A stretch of DNA of 64,000 nucleotides, taken from NCBI GenBank assembly GCA_900074745.1, contig LT598464.1:248001-312000 (forward strand), read 5' to 3'. The notes beneath the pieces were generated by a model. That model was given only the letters and a program-made list of their open reading frames with translations. It was not told where the DNA came from and did no database searches. Positions 1-9,691 of the stretch are shown piece by piece. The stretch comes from Lachancea mirantina. Taxonomy: Eukaryota; Ascomycota; Saccharomycetes; Saccharomycetales; Saccharomycetaceae. Positions within the stretch are counted from its first letter, which is position 1; each line of letters opens with the position of its first letter. The translations under genes and the position numbers were made by a program.

Positions 1-641
1 CGAAGAAGACTTACGTCCAAAACTTCCCATTGCAAAGGAAACCGCAGCTCGCATCGCAAATATCTCGACAGAGAGAAAAAATATTCACAGAAACCGCTTC
101 TCGGGTTGCTGGGGTTCCCTCACGAAGGCTGACATTACGGTGGACAACCACTAAGTGCCGTTTTTCGCGTCTTTGTGGCACATACTCGAATGATTTACTG
201 CATAGAAGCAGACGGTTGGTGATGCGGTCGACAATGGATGGTTTCCTCCGATGGACTGCCCACGCTTTGACTTAAATCTGACATCGAGGTCACGTGGTTC
301 CATTGCCAAAAGAGGGTAGTCTTTTGTATGTGGGAACGAACCCGACTTATCTCAACCTACCCATTATGCTGAATATGACCTACATTCACTAAAGCTACTC
401 CAGCTGACCAGACGCCTCCCTATTGTCACTCATAATCTTCCCTCATACAGGCCAAGAATGTCGAGGATTGTCCGAGGTAAATTTGATCATTATCTACGTC
501 AATGCACCGGTTTCCCTGAGTTGCAATGGACTGGCCGATCTGAAACGAAGAGCTGGGCTTTATTTCAAGTCCTTTAATATTAGGCCTGGTGGCGCCCACA
601 AGCTGTTTTTGGTGTCTGACAGCTCTCAGATTTAATTGCAC
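1..641. other. Upstream region of KSS1, possible gene tail at left edge
   Basis: No complete gene is visible. On the plus strand one frame is open from the left edge (base 2) to a TAA at 152-154, giving 50 codons that could be the C-terminus of a gene cut by the window. I do not recognise the peptide, so it may be chance. The remainder is the presumed 5' region of KSS1. A GTATGT at 326-331 has no convincing TACTAAC partner before the KSS1 start. Confidence 0.35.
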
Positions 642-1739
642 ATGGCGAGAACTATTACCTTTGACATACCATCGTCTTATCAACTCGTGGAACTCGTGGG
701 CGAAGGAGCATACGGAACTGTATGCTCTGCGGTGCATAAACCATCGGGCACCAAAGTAGCGATTAAGAAAATCCAGCCATTCAGTAAGGCGATGTTCGTC
801 ACGCGAACGCTGCGGGAACTCAAGCTGCTCAAACTTTTTCACAGTCACGAAAACATTATCAGCGTTCTGGACGTCGTGAGACCACTTTCGATGTCCAAGT
901 TTCAGGCCGTGTATCTGGTGCAGGAACTCATGGAAACGGACCTGAATAAAGTGATTAGCGGCGGTGGGGCGTCGCTCAGCGATGACCATATCCAATACTT
1001 CACGTACCAGCTTCTGCGCGCGCTCAAAGCGATCCACAGTGCCAAAGTGATCCACCGGGATTTGAAACCGTCCAATCTGCTGCTTAACTCGAACTGCGAC
1101 CTTAAAGTATGCGACTTCGGACTTGCCCGCTGCCTGGCCAGTAGCTCCGACTCCCGCCAGAATCTCGTCGGTTTCATGACCGAATATGTCGCGACGCGGT
1201 GGTATCGCGCTCCGGAGATTATGCTTACTTTCCAAGAATATACCACGGCAATGGACATCTGGTCCTGCGGGTGCATTCTCGCAGAGATGATTACGGGCAG
1301 ACCGCTTTTCCCCGGTAGAGACTACCATCACCAGTTGTGGCTCATCTTGGAGGCCCTGGGAACTCCTTCTTACGAAGATTTTGAAAACATCAACTCCAAG
1401 CGTGCAAAAGAATACATCGCGAATCTCCCATTGCGTCAAAAGATGCCCTGGCAAATTGTACTGCAAGCGCCCAATGTAAACCCATTAGCGGTGGATCTCC
1501 TGGACAAAATGCTTACCTTCAATCCTGACAAGAGAATTGGCGCTGCTGAAGCCCTCAAGCACCCATACTTAAAAATGTACCATGATCCAGAAGATGAGCC
1601 CGAATATCCTCCTCTGGATTTGGACGACGAATTTTGGAAGATCGATAACGATTTGAAGCGACCTGCAGACGAGGACTACGTACCGATGGACGTACTCAAG
1701 AAAATGCTGTACGAGGAAGTCGCAAGTCCGCTTGTATGA
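642..1739 (+). CDS. KSS1: MAP kinase Kss1 (filamentation/mating pathway)
   Basis: This is a 365-residue ERK-type serine/threonine kinase covering the whole length of S. cerevisiae Kss1. The Gly-rich loop GEGAYGTV is followed by the ATP-binding Lys (about K42), the catalytic loop HRDLKPSN (Asp about 140), DFG, and the dual phosphorylation motif T-E-Y (about T180/Y182) in the lip FMTEYVATRWYRAPE. The start is the ATG of MARTITFDIP, which matches the Kss1 N-terminus; the frame is open slightly further upstream only through a TTG codon. Kss1 is the last kinase of the Ste11-Ste7 cascade that controls Ste12/Tec1 in invasive growth. The next genes, an F-box gene and a BUD8/BUD9 gene, are also linked to this locus or its duplicate in S. 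cerevisiae. Fus3 is the alternative paralogue, but sequence and position favour Kss1. Confidence 0.95.
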   Translation: MARTITFDIPSSYQLVELVGEGAYGTVCSAVHKPSGTKVAIKKIQPFSKAMFVTRTLRELKLLKLFHSHENIISVLDVVRPLSMSKFQAVYLVQELMETDLNKVISGGGASLSDDHIQYFTYQLLRALKAIHSAKVIHRDLKPSNLLLNSNCDLKVCDFGLARCLASSSDSRQNLVGFMTEYVATRWYRAPEIMLTFQEYTTAMDIWSCGCILAEMITGRPLFPGRDYHHQLWLILEALGTPSYEDFENINSKRAKEYIANLPLRQKMPWQIVLQAPNVNPLAVDLLDKMLTFNPDKRIGAAEALKHPYLKMYHDPEDEPEYPPLDLDDEFWKIDNDLKRPADEDYVPMDVLKKMLYEEVASPLV

Positions 1740-2235
1740 CTTGTCGTGCCCACCCAGGAGAGGAAAATTCCAAGGCGTTAAAACAAGGAAAGCCGGCATA
1801 ATTGATTGCGCATTTAGCTAGCAGCAGGTGTTGTCTGGCCTGCCAATCCTTGCCGACGCCGAGCCGCAAATGACGAAGCCCTGAGCAAAATGAAAAGCTC
1901 AAGCAAAACCTTCTTGCCACTGATTTCCATCGCTTGACAGTGGACATCTGTTCTCGTTCGACGGTGGTTCCGCCACAGAAAAGACAAAATTAGAGAATAA
2001 AAAACCTCTTCCTGCAAAACCGTCAACGGCTAGTGAAAGTGCTACGTTAGTTAGAGTCAACTCAGATGGCTGATTCACCAGAAGCCGAGTACAGTATAGG
2101 ACTATAAGATATTGATTATAGATAATTAATGAACTAAGGAAGAGTCACGTGCATCTTTCTCATCTCAAGACATCGACCACCTTAAGGCTTAAACTGACCT
2201 GGGGTAATCCATCACATTTACCAGCTGGACAAGAA
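1740..2235. other. Intergenic KSS1 to F-box gene
   Basis: About 500 bp, AT-rich towards the right, without a coding frame or RNA gene that I can support. It holds the KSS1 3' end and the F-box gene promoter. A CACGTG E-box core lies near 2146, with no obvious further element. Confidence 0.5.
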
Positions 2236-4404
2236 ATGACAATGCTGCCACCTGAAATAATCTATCAAATCCTCTCACACCAGTTCCATGATATCATGTC
2301 CAATGATTACCCTAGCGGGCCAGAAAAGTTCTCTTCGAACATACAGATTTTCTTGCGAAGCAATTTAACCGTGAACAAAACATTTTACCACGTATGCAAA
2401 GTGCTATGTTATCGATACGTGAGCTTCACATCTGCCAGGGGATTCAACAAGCTTCTCGAAACTTTAAGACAGAACTCGAAACTTGTGCATTATGTGCAGG
2501 TCGTAGACTTTGAGGAATTGACGTCGATTGGACTCGGAAGGACAGGCGAGATGAACAAGAATATCAAAAATCTGACGAGCGACACACTTCTGGAGTTTCT
2601 ACAGTTGACAGGCAAGAATCTGCGAGAATTTCTTGCCAGTGAACACATACAAGGCGATATGGATGAGCGAATAATCCGGGTTTTGCTTAGTGGGGAAAAT
2701 GCTTTGAGCGTCTTCGACCTCTGCGGCTGTTCGAGACGTGATTTCAGCGAAGCTTTCCAAAATGCAGTAGATCGGCTTTATCGCAATGGCGAAATAATTG
2801 CCTATAATTACCAACTCACTTGTTTGGGATTACATGAATGTTCGGTCATTTCTTCACACACGCTAGGAAAGCTGTTAAAAGTTCTGCCAGAACTGCAAAA
2901 ACTAGATCTTGGCCGTACATCGATCGACGATCATACTCTAATCAATGATTTACCTCATCTAAAGAATCTCACTCATCTCTCGCTGGCAATGTGTTCTCAA
3001 CTTACCCCAAGAGGAGTGCTCGAATTTTTCAGTTACCACCCATCTGCTACAGATGAAAACAACCTGGCAACTTTCCAATGGCTCAATTTACAAGTTCATC
3101 CTCATAGTTCATCATGGACAGATACACAAACAAATTTTCTTCTTCGCAAACTCTGTCGATACGGCCACAATAAGACCCTGCAATACTTAAACATAGGCGG
3201 TATGCCATTGCACCAGTCAGATGATAGCAGTGTTGTAAAAACAAGCTACTATTGGAAGTGCCAAAGCGGTTTGGCTACGATCAAATGGAACTTCCCCAAA
3301 TTAAAAGCGCTAAGCATTAGAGACAATGACATTCCCGTACCGGACCTCGTACATTTTCTGTCAGTGCCGCAGCGGATGGAGGATGACCTGGACTTCAAAC
3401 CACCGCGTCTTAAATTCCTTAATGTGGCAAATAATGCTTACGTGAACCGCTGGTCTATCCAAGATCCCATACTATTGACGTGTTCGGAAACTCTGTCTTC
3501 TCTTGAACTTTCCTTCGAACCGTGGCAGCAAATCGAGGCCTCCAATTCGCGACATGAAATAGTCGGGCGTATGACAAAGCCCGGTTCTTTCATTCAAGAC
3601 TTCTCTACTGCAGAAATGGTAAAATGGAGATGCTTCATCGACTCTGCATATGGTAGACGCTACTGGCTTTACAAAACCGATCCATATTTGAACCGAGAAG
3701 ATCTCGACAGTTTTGCCAATATTACGCGTTATGACTCTGAAGGAAACAGGATTATAGATATTGTGAGACAGCCGGATTTCCTAAAATTCGCGCAAAACAA
3801 GATCATGTTAGGATGTGGAATAGTGAGTCAAAGTAGCATTCGGCGTAATCTCGAATACAGAGACGTCAAACCTCAAATTTCTCGGTTTTTTGATCGCGAT
3901 GGGAAAATCAGCTCTGGCACACAGCCAGTAGCCATCACTGTACCTCCTATGGCTCCCGGTGGGTGGTTGATCATGGAAAATGAAGAATGGCAAGCCCCAA
4001 ATTCTGCTTCTCTACTTCCTGCTTCATCTGACAACGAAGATGCCCGGAGCGAATCACCAGCTCGAGCATCAAGCAGAGGCCTCTATTGGGATCGGTCAAT
4101 TCCCGACTTACCACAATATTTGACGACACATGAATCCGATGCTGATTACATGGAAATGCCCGAACTTCAACGTAGGAGATCTCAATTGTCATTACTCGGA
4201 TTTCGAGCACATAAAAAGCATTCAGTTGTGTCCTCGTCCCTTTTTAACGAAAGATTTTTGAATTCCTCCTCCAATGACACTTTGATCAACAAACGAGATA
4301 ATTTGTCAGAGGCTTATCGCAAGCATATCGATGTGGCTGAAGAATATGAAGTTTTTGGTTGCATTGAGAGAGGTATCTACCGATACTACAGTCTCAAGGT
4401 TTGA
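2236..4404 (+). CDS. LUG1: F-box/leucine-rich-repeat protein, YLR352W-like
   Basis: A 722-residue protein starts at the first ATG in the frame (MTMLPPEIIYQIL). The first 50 residues look like an F-box, the Skp1-binding motif of SCF ubiquitin ligases. Leucine-rich-repeat-like segments follow, for example around residues 215-265 (LPELQKLDLG, LTHLSLAMCSQL) and near 390 (LKFLNVANN). The C-terminal third is polar, with several Ser-rich stretches and no recognised domain. In S. cerevisiae the F-box/LRR gene YLR352W (LUG1) lies directly beside BUD8, and here the next gene is the BUD8/BUD9 homologue, so identification rests on domain type plus position. Substrates are unknown to me. The likely role is substrate selection for an SCF complex. 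Confidence 0.7.
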   Translation: MTMLPPEIIYQILSHQFHDIMSNDYPSGPEKFSSNIQIFLRSNLTVNKTFYHVCKVLCYRYVSFTSARGFNKLLETLRQNSKLVHYVQVVDFEELTSIGLGRTGEMNKNIKNLTSDTLLEFLQLTGKNLREFLASEHIQGDMDERIIRVLLSGENALSVFDLCGCSRRDFSEAFQNAVDRLYRNGEIIAYNYQLTCLGLHECSVISSHTLGKLLKVLPELQKLDLGRTSIDDHTLINDLPHLKNLTHLSLAMCSQLTPRGVLEFFSYHPSATDENNLATFQWLNLQVHPHSSSWTDTQTNFLLRKLCRYGHNKTLQYLNIGGMPLHQSDDSSVVKTSYYWKCQSGLATIKWNFPKLKALSIRDNDIPVPDLVHFLSVPQRMEDDLDFKPPRLKFLNVANNAYVNRWSIQDPILLTCSETLSSLELSFEPWQQIEASNSRHEIVGRMTKPGSFIQDFSTAEMVKWRCFIDSAYGRRYWLYKTDPYLNREDLDSFANITRYDSEGNRIIDIVRQPDFLKFAQNKIMLGCGIVSQSSIRRNLEYRDVKPQISRFFDRDGKISSGTQPVAITVPPMAPGGWLIMENEEWQAPNSASLLPASSDNEDARSESPARASSRGLYWDRSIPDLPQYLTTHESDADYMEMPELQRRRSQLSLLGFRAHKKHSVVSSSLFNERFLNSSSNDTLINKRDNLSEAYRKHIDVAEEYEVFGCIERGIYRYYSLKV

Positions 4405-4929
4405 TTTATTTGTATCAGCTAAAGTCGGCGGACTACATTAAATTTTTCTCGTCATCGCTTGAAGGTTCGGCTACTAAGGCAAATAATCCTTCTTAAACTT
4501 GGGCTTTCGCTGAATATTCTTGCAAAGACCTCTTGTTGGCAAAGAGCGACATCCTCGGGAATTTATATTTTGAGCGCGTCACAACTTTTTCAACGTTATC
4601 ATCATATGAAAAACTGACATACCAGCGGTCTTATTGTTTAGATTTATACCAAAAGGGTAAAGAGATAACAAAGCATCGTGAGAGAACATACTCCGTTCAA
4701 CTATCTGAGACAGACACTTCCAATAGCCTCATAATTAGGCGCTGAAACTCTACTGTTAATACCAAGTTTTGCATTACAAGTGCTCGGGTGACCTCTCAGC
4801 TCTGGAAGGGTTTTCGAAGATCTCTCATTCTACACCATTGGCAAACCCATCGGGGCAAAAGAAGCTGGGCAGCTAATCTGCACATCAATAGGTTCCAAGA
4901 CGAGTTTGTTGGTTAGAAACTACTGGTGA
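4405..4929. other. Intergenic F-box gene to BUD8/9
   Basis: 525 bp with the presumed BUD8/BUD9 promoter. A 70-codon frame at 4533-4745 starts without ATG and resembles nothing, so I do not call it. No repeat or RNA gene seen. Confidence 0.5.
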
Positions 4930-6528
4930 ATGTTAAACGGTAGCTCTGAGGACACCACAGAGGATTCTAATTTATCGTGCAATGGCAGTATCGATGTCGA
5001 CTCTGAGCGCAACAGTCCGCGTAAAAAATGGGAGTCAATGTTTAGGGAGTCATTCGATCCATCCAGAAATCCATTCGTAAGCATAGTCAATGTCTATTTG
5101 GAAGACACTCAGCCGATTGAGGTTGGTTACGAATATGACAGAAAGCCCATACTCGAAAGATTACCAAGTGCCACAAATTCACATTTGGCGTCTTCCAAGA
5201 TTGCAGAAGAACCAGCGACCCCTCCACAAACTCCAACTCTGCGTAGTTGGTCCGGTGAACTTGGGAAGCAGCCTTTAGGATCGACAGACGTATGCTCTTT
5301 CTCTACTCCACTTGTTCATGGAGGGTATCAATTCAGCGAAAATGCATCCGCAAATTTGTACCGTTTGTCTTCACAGCTGAGCGGTAGTGTTGAATCTGTG
5401 AACACAGATGTTCTTTTCAGTCGTCACTTGGCTTCCATGCTTCATTTGAGTGAGGATAATCACTCTATTACTACTGGCAGGCATAGAAAGAACCAGAAAT
5501 CTGAGGTTGAGAGCATTTACGACACAACAATCCCACGAGCAGAACGTGCTACATTTTACACGATACGGAAAGAAAATCAAATTCAAGTCCCTGCTTCATT
5601 AGCTACCGCGTCGCAAGCCCACCACAAAACTGTGGTGTTTCGAGGACCTTCGGAACCGTCGTTAAAGCATGAACTAGTAGGCGATAAAGTTCTTTCGGAT
5701 GCTATTAATGAGAAGCCAGACGAAACTTTTCATGCGCCTCCATCAGCACTAGAATCAGTCCCGAATGAAGAGGCTTCAAATAATTCAGCCGCTAGCAGGA
5801 AAGTGAAAGTAAACCTCCCAAAACCAAGGATTCCGTACGGTTCGTCAAGGCCGTCTTTATTGACTAACATATTGGTTCCTCCTCCCCGGATGCCGGCTAA
5901 GAAAAGGTTACGGAAAATTACCTCGATACCTGCGCTCCGAAAAGTTTCCGGTAGTTCAAGAGTTTCCTCGTCGAGTTCGAGCAGTGAAGTAGATGTAGAG
6001 CCGAAACCACCAGTAGGGGACCCAAACGTTGACGCCGCCGGGGATACTTTCAGAAAAGGCCACAAAATTCCTCCGATACCCACAAATCAACATCCGCACC
6101 GGACTTCGGCCAATAGCATGCTTCAAATATACCAATTCCGCGACGTGCGTGAAAAATACGATGTCGAAGCATGCATTCATTCTCAACATATTGACGCTGC
6201 ATCTATTTCTTCTGACGCGTCGACTAAAACTGCATTATTTGAACTTTTCAGCCCTATGAAAATACTTATAACCCTATGCATATGCACAATCATACCGCCG
6301 TTGTACTTTCTGATAGGATTGGGTTCTCGTGGATTTATCAGTGACGAAAGATTGCTAAATTTTTTATTGAGAGACTATTATACTCACAATTTATTCGCCG
6401 GGTTCGCTTGGGATATCAATGTGTCCTGGTTTCGATTGATGTGTCTCATTCTGGGATCATTAGAGACATTCATTATTTTTGCATGCATAGCCGTAGGCTT
6501 TGCCGTTGGAAAAGTACGAGAGCGGTAA
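4930..6528 (+). CDS. BUD8/BUD9: Bud-site landmark membrane protein, single BUD8/BUD9 homologue
   Basis: 532 residues, close to S. cerevisiae Bud9 (547) and Bud8 (about 600). The long N-terminal part is polar and rich in Ser, Thr and Pro, expected to face outward and be glycosylated. Two hydrophobic segments lie near the C-terminus (about residues 443-466 and 502-526), separated by a loop of about 35 residues and followed by a very short tail (GKVRER). This layout is the family signature. Bud8 and Bud9 mark the distal and proximal poles for bipolar budding in diploids. A single gene is expected in a lineage without the genome duplication, so it may combine both roles (inference). Flanks match YLR352W on the left and MTE1 (YGR042W) on the right. 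Confidence 0.85.
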   Translation: MLNGSSEDTTEDSNLSCNGSIDVDSERNSPRKKWESMFRESFDPSRNPFVSIVNVYLEDTQPIEVGYEYDRKPILERLPSATNSHLASSKIAEEPATPPQTPTLRSWSGELGKQPLGSTDVCSFSTPLVHGGYQFSENASANLYRLSSQLSGSVESVNTDVLFSRHLASMLHLSEDNHSITTGRHRKNQKSEVESIYDTTIPRAERATFYTIRKENQIQVPASLATASQAHHKTVVFRGPSEPSLKHELVGDKVLSDAINEKPDETFHAPPSALESVPNEEASNNSAASRKVKVNLPKPRIPYGSSRPSLLTNILVPPPRMPAKKRLRKITSIPALRKVSGSSRVSSSSSSSEVDVEPKPPVGDPNVDAAGDTFRKGHKIPPIPTNQHPHRTSANSMLQIYQFRDVREKYDVEACIHSQHIDAASISSDASTKTALFELFSPMKILITLCICTIIPPLYFLIGLGSRGFISDERLLNFLLRDYYTHNLFAGFAWDINVSWFRLMCLILGSLETFIIFACIAVGFAVGKVRER

Positions 6529-6927
6529 AGGCACTACGGCGAACTGACACTAATTCTAGTGGGCTCGGGACTATAGCTAATATAGTGATCATTACAAAAG
6601 GTATAGAGCAATGAGTACCGAAACATTTTTATTTTACGATTTTACAGAATGTCATTACCCATTTTAGCGCTCATCGGACTCAGATTCAGGTATTCTTATG
6701 GGCTCATATTCCCAGCGAAATTGATTTCACTCTGTATCAACAAGCAGATGACGTAGAAGCCATTGAATCGGGAAGATCTCACGAATCTCGGCACTTAGAG
6801 CCTTAAAGAAGTGAATGTTGTCGAGAGCGTAGATCGTGATAGCGACTTTATAAAGAGCTGTGTAGCTTGAAACTAACACTATGCGAAACCAGTCAAGAAG
6901 CGATGAGCTCCAGGAGGAGGAATCAGT
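6529..6927. other. Intergenic BUD8/9 to MTE1
   Basis: About 400 bp with only short chance frames. Nothing beyond a presumed terminator and the MTE1 promoter. Confidence 0.5.
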
Positions 6928-7668
6928 ATGCCTGAGGGAGCAACCGTATGGGAGTTCGAATGCCAGTATACCAATGACGTTCATAAAAAACGTAAAACTT
7001 GGCATGATGGGAAGCTAAGGTTTCATGAATCGAATAGCAGATTCCAATTGTATTCAGAACAAGATAACGTTTTACTGGGCAGTGAATTTGTAACAAATGC
7101 CAAGCAAATCGAGCATATATTAGATTTCAAGGGATTCGGTTCTGAGGAGCATAAGATTGCTGGGCGTTTTTTGGTTATTATACAAGAATTCTACGGCAAA
7201 TGTACAATTGGGAAAGATGGACAACGACAGAATGGGTCTGTTCCAAACTTGCAAGCTGTCACTCGGAAGGAGCCACTCGTTAGAAATTCTCGGAAATTGG
7301 ACACCAAGTATCAGGTGAAATCTGAATCAAAGTCCACATATCCAACAGTCGCCAACGACACTTCTACAGTTTCTTTAGCTCTCGATATGAGAAACATTTC
7401 ACGGGCCAAAGTTGTGTCCCAGCAGAGGCGATTGAGCTCTAAAAAAGTCTCTGACCCCCAGGCTCCTTCGCAACGGAAACCTAAAGCTAATGTTACAGAA
7501 CCTCCCAACCTTAACACAAGACATGCCTCTCGAACTGCTGGCACAAACCTTTTGTGTGAGACGGTGATAACGAACATGCCACAAGGCCAGTTGCAACGAC
7601 GAATATCCCAAAGGAGCCATAGGATCAATCACGAACCTATTGTTTTGACCAACATAGGATTCAAATAG
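6928..7668 (+). CDS. MTE1: Mte1-like D-loop/telomere maintenance protein
   Basis: 246 residues. The first 90 carry the DUF2439 pattern shared by yeast Mte1, fission yeast Dbl2 and human ZGRF1: WEFECQYTNDVHKKRKTWHDG near the start, then SRFQLYSEQ and FLVIIQEFYG. The rest is basic, polar and apparently disordered, as in Mte1. Mte1 binds D-loops and works with the Mph1 helicase in recombination and telomere maintenance. In S. cerevisiae MTE1 (YGR042W) lies between BUD9 and the transaldolase paralogue NQM1, which matches the neighbours here. The start is the ATG at 6928; an ATG at 6903 in another frame closes after ten codons. Confidence 0.8.
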   Translation: MPEGATVWEFECQYTNDVHKKRKTWHDGKLRFHESNSRFQLYSEQDNVLLGSEFVTNAKQIEHILDFKGFGSEEHKIAGRFLVIIQEFYGKCTIGKDGQRQNGSVPNLQAVTRKEPLVRNSRKLDTKYQVKSESKSTYPTVANDTSTVSLALDMRNISRAKVVSQQRRLSSKKVSDPQAPSQRKPKANVTEPPNLNTRHASRTAGTNLLCETVITNMPQGQLQRRISQRSHRINHEPIVLTNIGFK

Positions 7669-7786
7669 GTCCGAAAGTGCGCTAATTTAACTACTTAAAC
7701 CACGAATATCAAATCTATGAATGCAGTGATGTGAAAAAGACAGTCCATGTTTCTGAACAGCATGTAAAGGGTGTTTCTCCAGCGGT

Positions 7787-8854
7787 CTACACTGGTGATT
7801 TATTGATTGGTTTTATACCAATGTGAACGTTTTCCAAAGAATCTTGTTGGTAGTGTGCCATGTTTTCTTCATTCGAAGCATTCATTTCCGGTGTAGTGGA
7901 ATGGAAATCTCGATAAAATGCAGTGACAGTTGCCGCTTGCGCTTGATCAGGATGTGGCATCGATTGGGGATCATCTTGGAAGTTATCATACCAATTTGTT
8001 TCTGATGAAAGCTTATTGAGACTTAAATTCGATTGAGGTGGATTTGAAGCTGGCTTCTGAAACACCAGCTCTGAATTGCCATTTTCGGGTCCAAATGATT
8101 TGCGTCGTTTTCTCAACATAGATGGCTGAGATGTGACATTAAGAGGAATCCCATCTTGGGAACAGTCTAATGTGAAAAGATTGTCCTTAGTAACATAACC
8201 ATGGCCGAGGTACCGGTCAGCGACTTCTGGAGAAATATCATCGGGTCCCATTTTGGATTTTCCTACAATTGTTCGTAAATCTTGCATTTCTGCTTCAGAG
8301 CAGGCCGTAAAATTGACAGATTTCGTCGCCATGTCCACGTTGGTGGGTATAATCGAATAAACGACTTGGTTAATATTCAATTTTCGAGTTGTTGGATTTA
8401 TGAACATCCTTCGGTTTCTATAAAGCCGAGCCCAAACTTCGGCTGCGTCACTTGTGCTTTCTGAAATCCCACCCGAAACCGTAGAACCATCTACATTCGC
8501 AGGTGTCGGCACTATACCTTGACGTAACATCAGAGCGTCGTACTGCATTTGCCGATATTTTTCAATGCGCGACGCATCAATTGTCACTACACCGGAGTCC
8601 AGACATCGATCAAATTCCAAGAACAGCAGTCCGAGCGATTTGGTTAAAAGGGAAACTCGAGTTTCCAAAAGATCCACATATTCTTGATTGTAAAGTCGCT
8701 TCAATTTACCCTCCGAATACCCAATTGACCAGTCTGAATAGGTACAAATCTTATTTTCCGACAAACATCGTTGGCACGGCCGTTCTCCGTCGCATTTGGT
8801 CTTGGATTTACGGCAAGTGTCACAGGCTTTCGATACGCGTTTCTTAAGCGCCAT
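7787..8854 (-). CDS. Short Zn2Cys6 (zinc-cluster) transcription factor
   Basis: 355 residues from the first ATG (MALKKRVSKACDTC). A Gal4-type binuclear zinc cluster sits at the very N-terminus, with the pattern C-x2-C-x6-C-x5-C-x2-C-x6-C (CDTCRKSKTKCDGERPCQRC, then a final Cys in KICTYS). A linker and a heptad-like stretch follow (QEYVDLLETRVSLLTKSLGLL), a likely dimerisation coiled coil. The remainder has no fungal-specific regulatory domain, so the protein is much shorter than typical members (600-1000 residues). I know of no S. cerevisiae gene at this position between MTE1 and the transaldolase, so it was lost or moved there, or gained here. The target genes are unknown. The gene is convergent with MTE1, about 120 bp apart. 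Confidence 0.75.
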   Translation of the reverse strand: MALKKRVSKACDTCRKSKTKCDGERPCQRCLSENKICTYSDWSIGYSEGKLKRLYNQEYVDLLETRVSLLTKSLGLLFLEFDRCLDSGVVTIDASRIEKYRQMQYDALMLRQGIVPTPANVDGSTVSGGISESTSDAAEVWARLYRNRRMFINPTTRKLNINQVVYSIIPTNVDMATKSVNFTACSEAEMQDLRTIVGKSKMGPDDISPEVADRYLGHGYVTKDNLFTLDCSQDGIPLNVTSQPSMLRKRRKSFGPENGNSELVFQKPASNPPQSNLSLNKLSSETNWYDNFQDDPQSMPHPDQAQAATVTAFYRDFHSTTPEMNASNEENMAHYQQDSLENVHIGIKPINKSPV

Positions 8855-9691
8855 ACAATTGGATCTATCTAACCAATTTCCAAATTCCCACAAGCGCCAG
8901 ATCCGCTTTTTATCTTCTGCCTTTATAACGGCTGCAGTTGAGAGATTTTAATGTCGCGGCAAAAAGCTCGGACTTTGGATCAAACAATGAAATTTACCTG
9001 CGCGGGTCTCCCTGTCTGATTTCTTGCCTGTTCCTTCACTTGCGGCTGCTGATGGTCGCAATTGGTCGAATCACGAACAGTATTCTACAAATGGTCTAAG
9101 CTGTTCTAGTACAATCTAGAATGTTATCAAGGTAAATCAAGAAGCGACTAGTAAATGACATAATCGTAAAAGCTAATTAGCTTGGTTTAAGTAGTCTACG
9201 TTCACTCGAAACGGTGGCTTTGTTAGCCTGAAGTGGAGTGTCTAGCTCATTTAACATCGATTTCTTGGCATTTCAGTTCTCCATATTTTCACGACTTTAA
9301 GTTTTGATTGTCGACTTAACCGGATTAATTTATTACGTTGAGCATGAAAATAACGCATTCGGTGAGAAAACAGACCGTTCGGCAGAAGTTCCAGAAGGAA
9401 CACCAGTAGGAAATGCGAGATTTGGAAGAAGCAAAGGCAATTGAGTCGTTATATTTGAGAGGAACACAATAATTATTATTATATATCTACCACGCAGTGT
9501 GCGCAGCTCGCGCGGTCCACGCAGTAGGCTGACGTCTTGATTTTGTCTTATTTGTTTGATTGTTTCCAAGACCCTAAACCATAGGAGGAGTCTCGTTTAT
9601 AGTAGGATTCATAACAGCGTAACGTAGCTCGCGGAGAGTAGTCGGATGGAGAATGGTTCCTGAATTCATAGTAGAAAAGAAAGTGCAAGGC
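8855..9691. other. Promoter of the zinc-cluster gene and 3' region of TAL1
   Basis: About 840 bp with no supported gene. Frames such as 9333-9569 are not ATG-initiated and resemble nothing. The part near 9470-9490 is an AT-rich run with ATT repeats. Confidence 0.5.

Noticed and set aside
426-1466. 346-codon open frame antisense to KSS1
   Set aside because: It lies wholly over the conserved kinase coding sequence, starts without a convincing ATG context and resembles no protein; it is a by-product of KSS1 codon usage.
4533-4745. 70-codon frame between the F-box gene and BUD8/9
   Set aside because: No ATG start, no similarity and ordinary intergenic composition.
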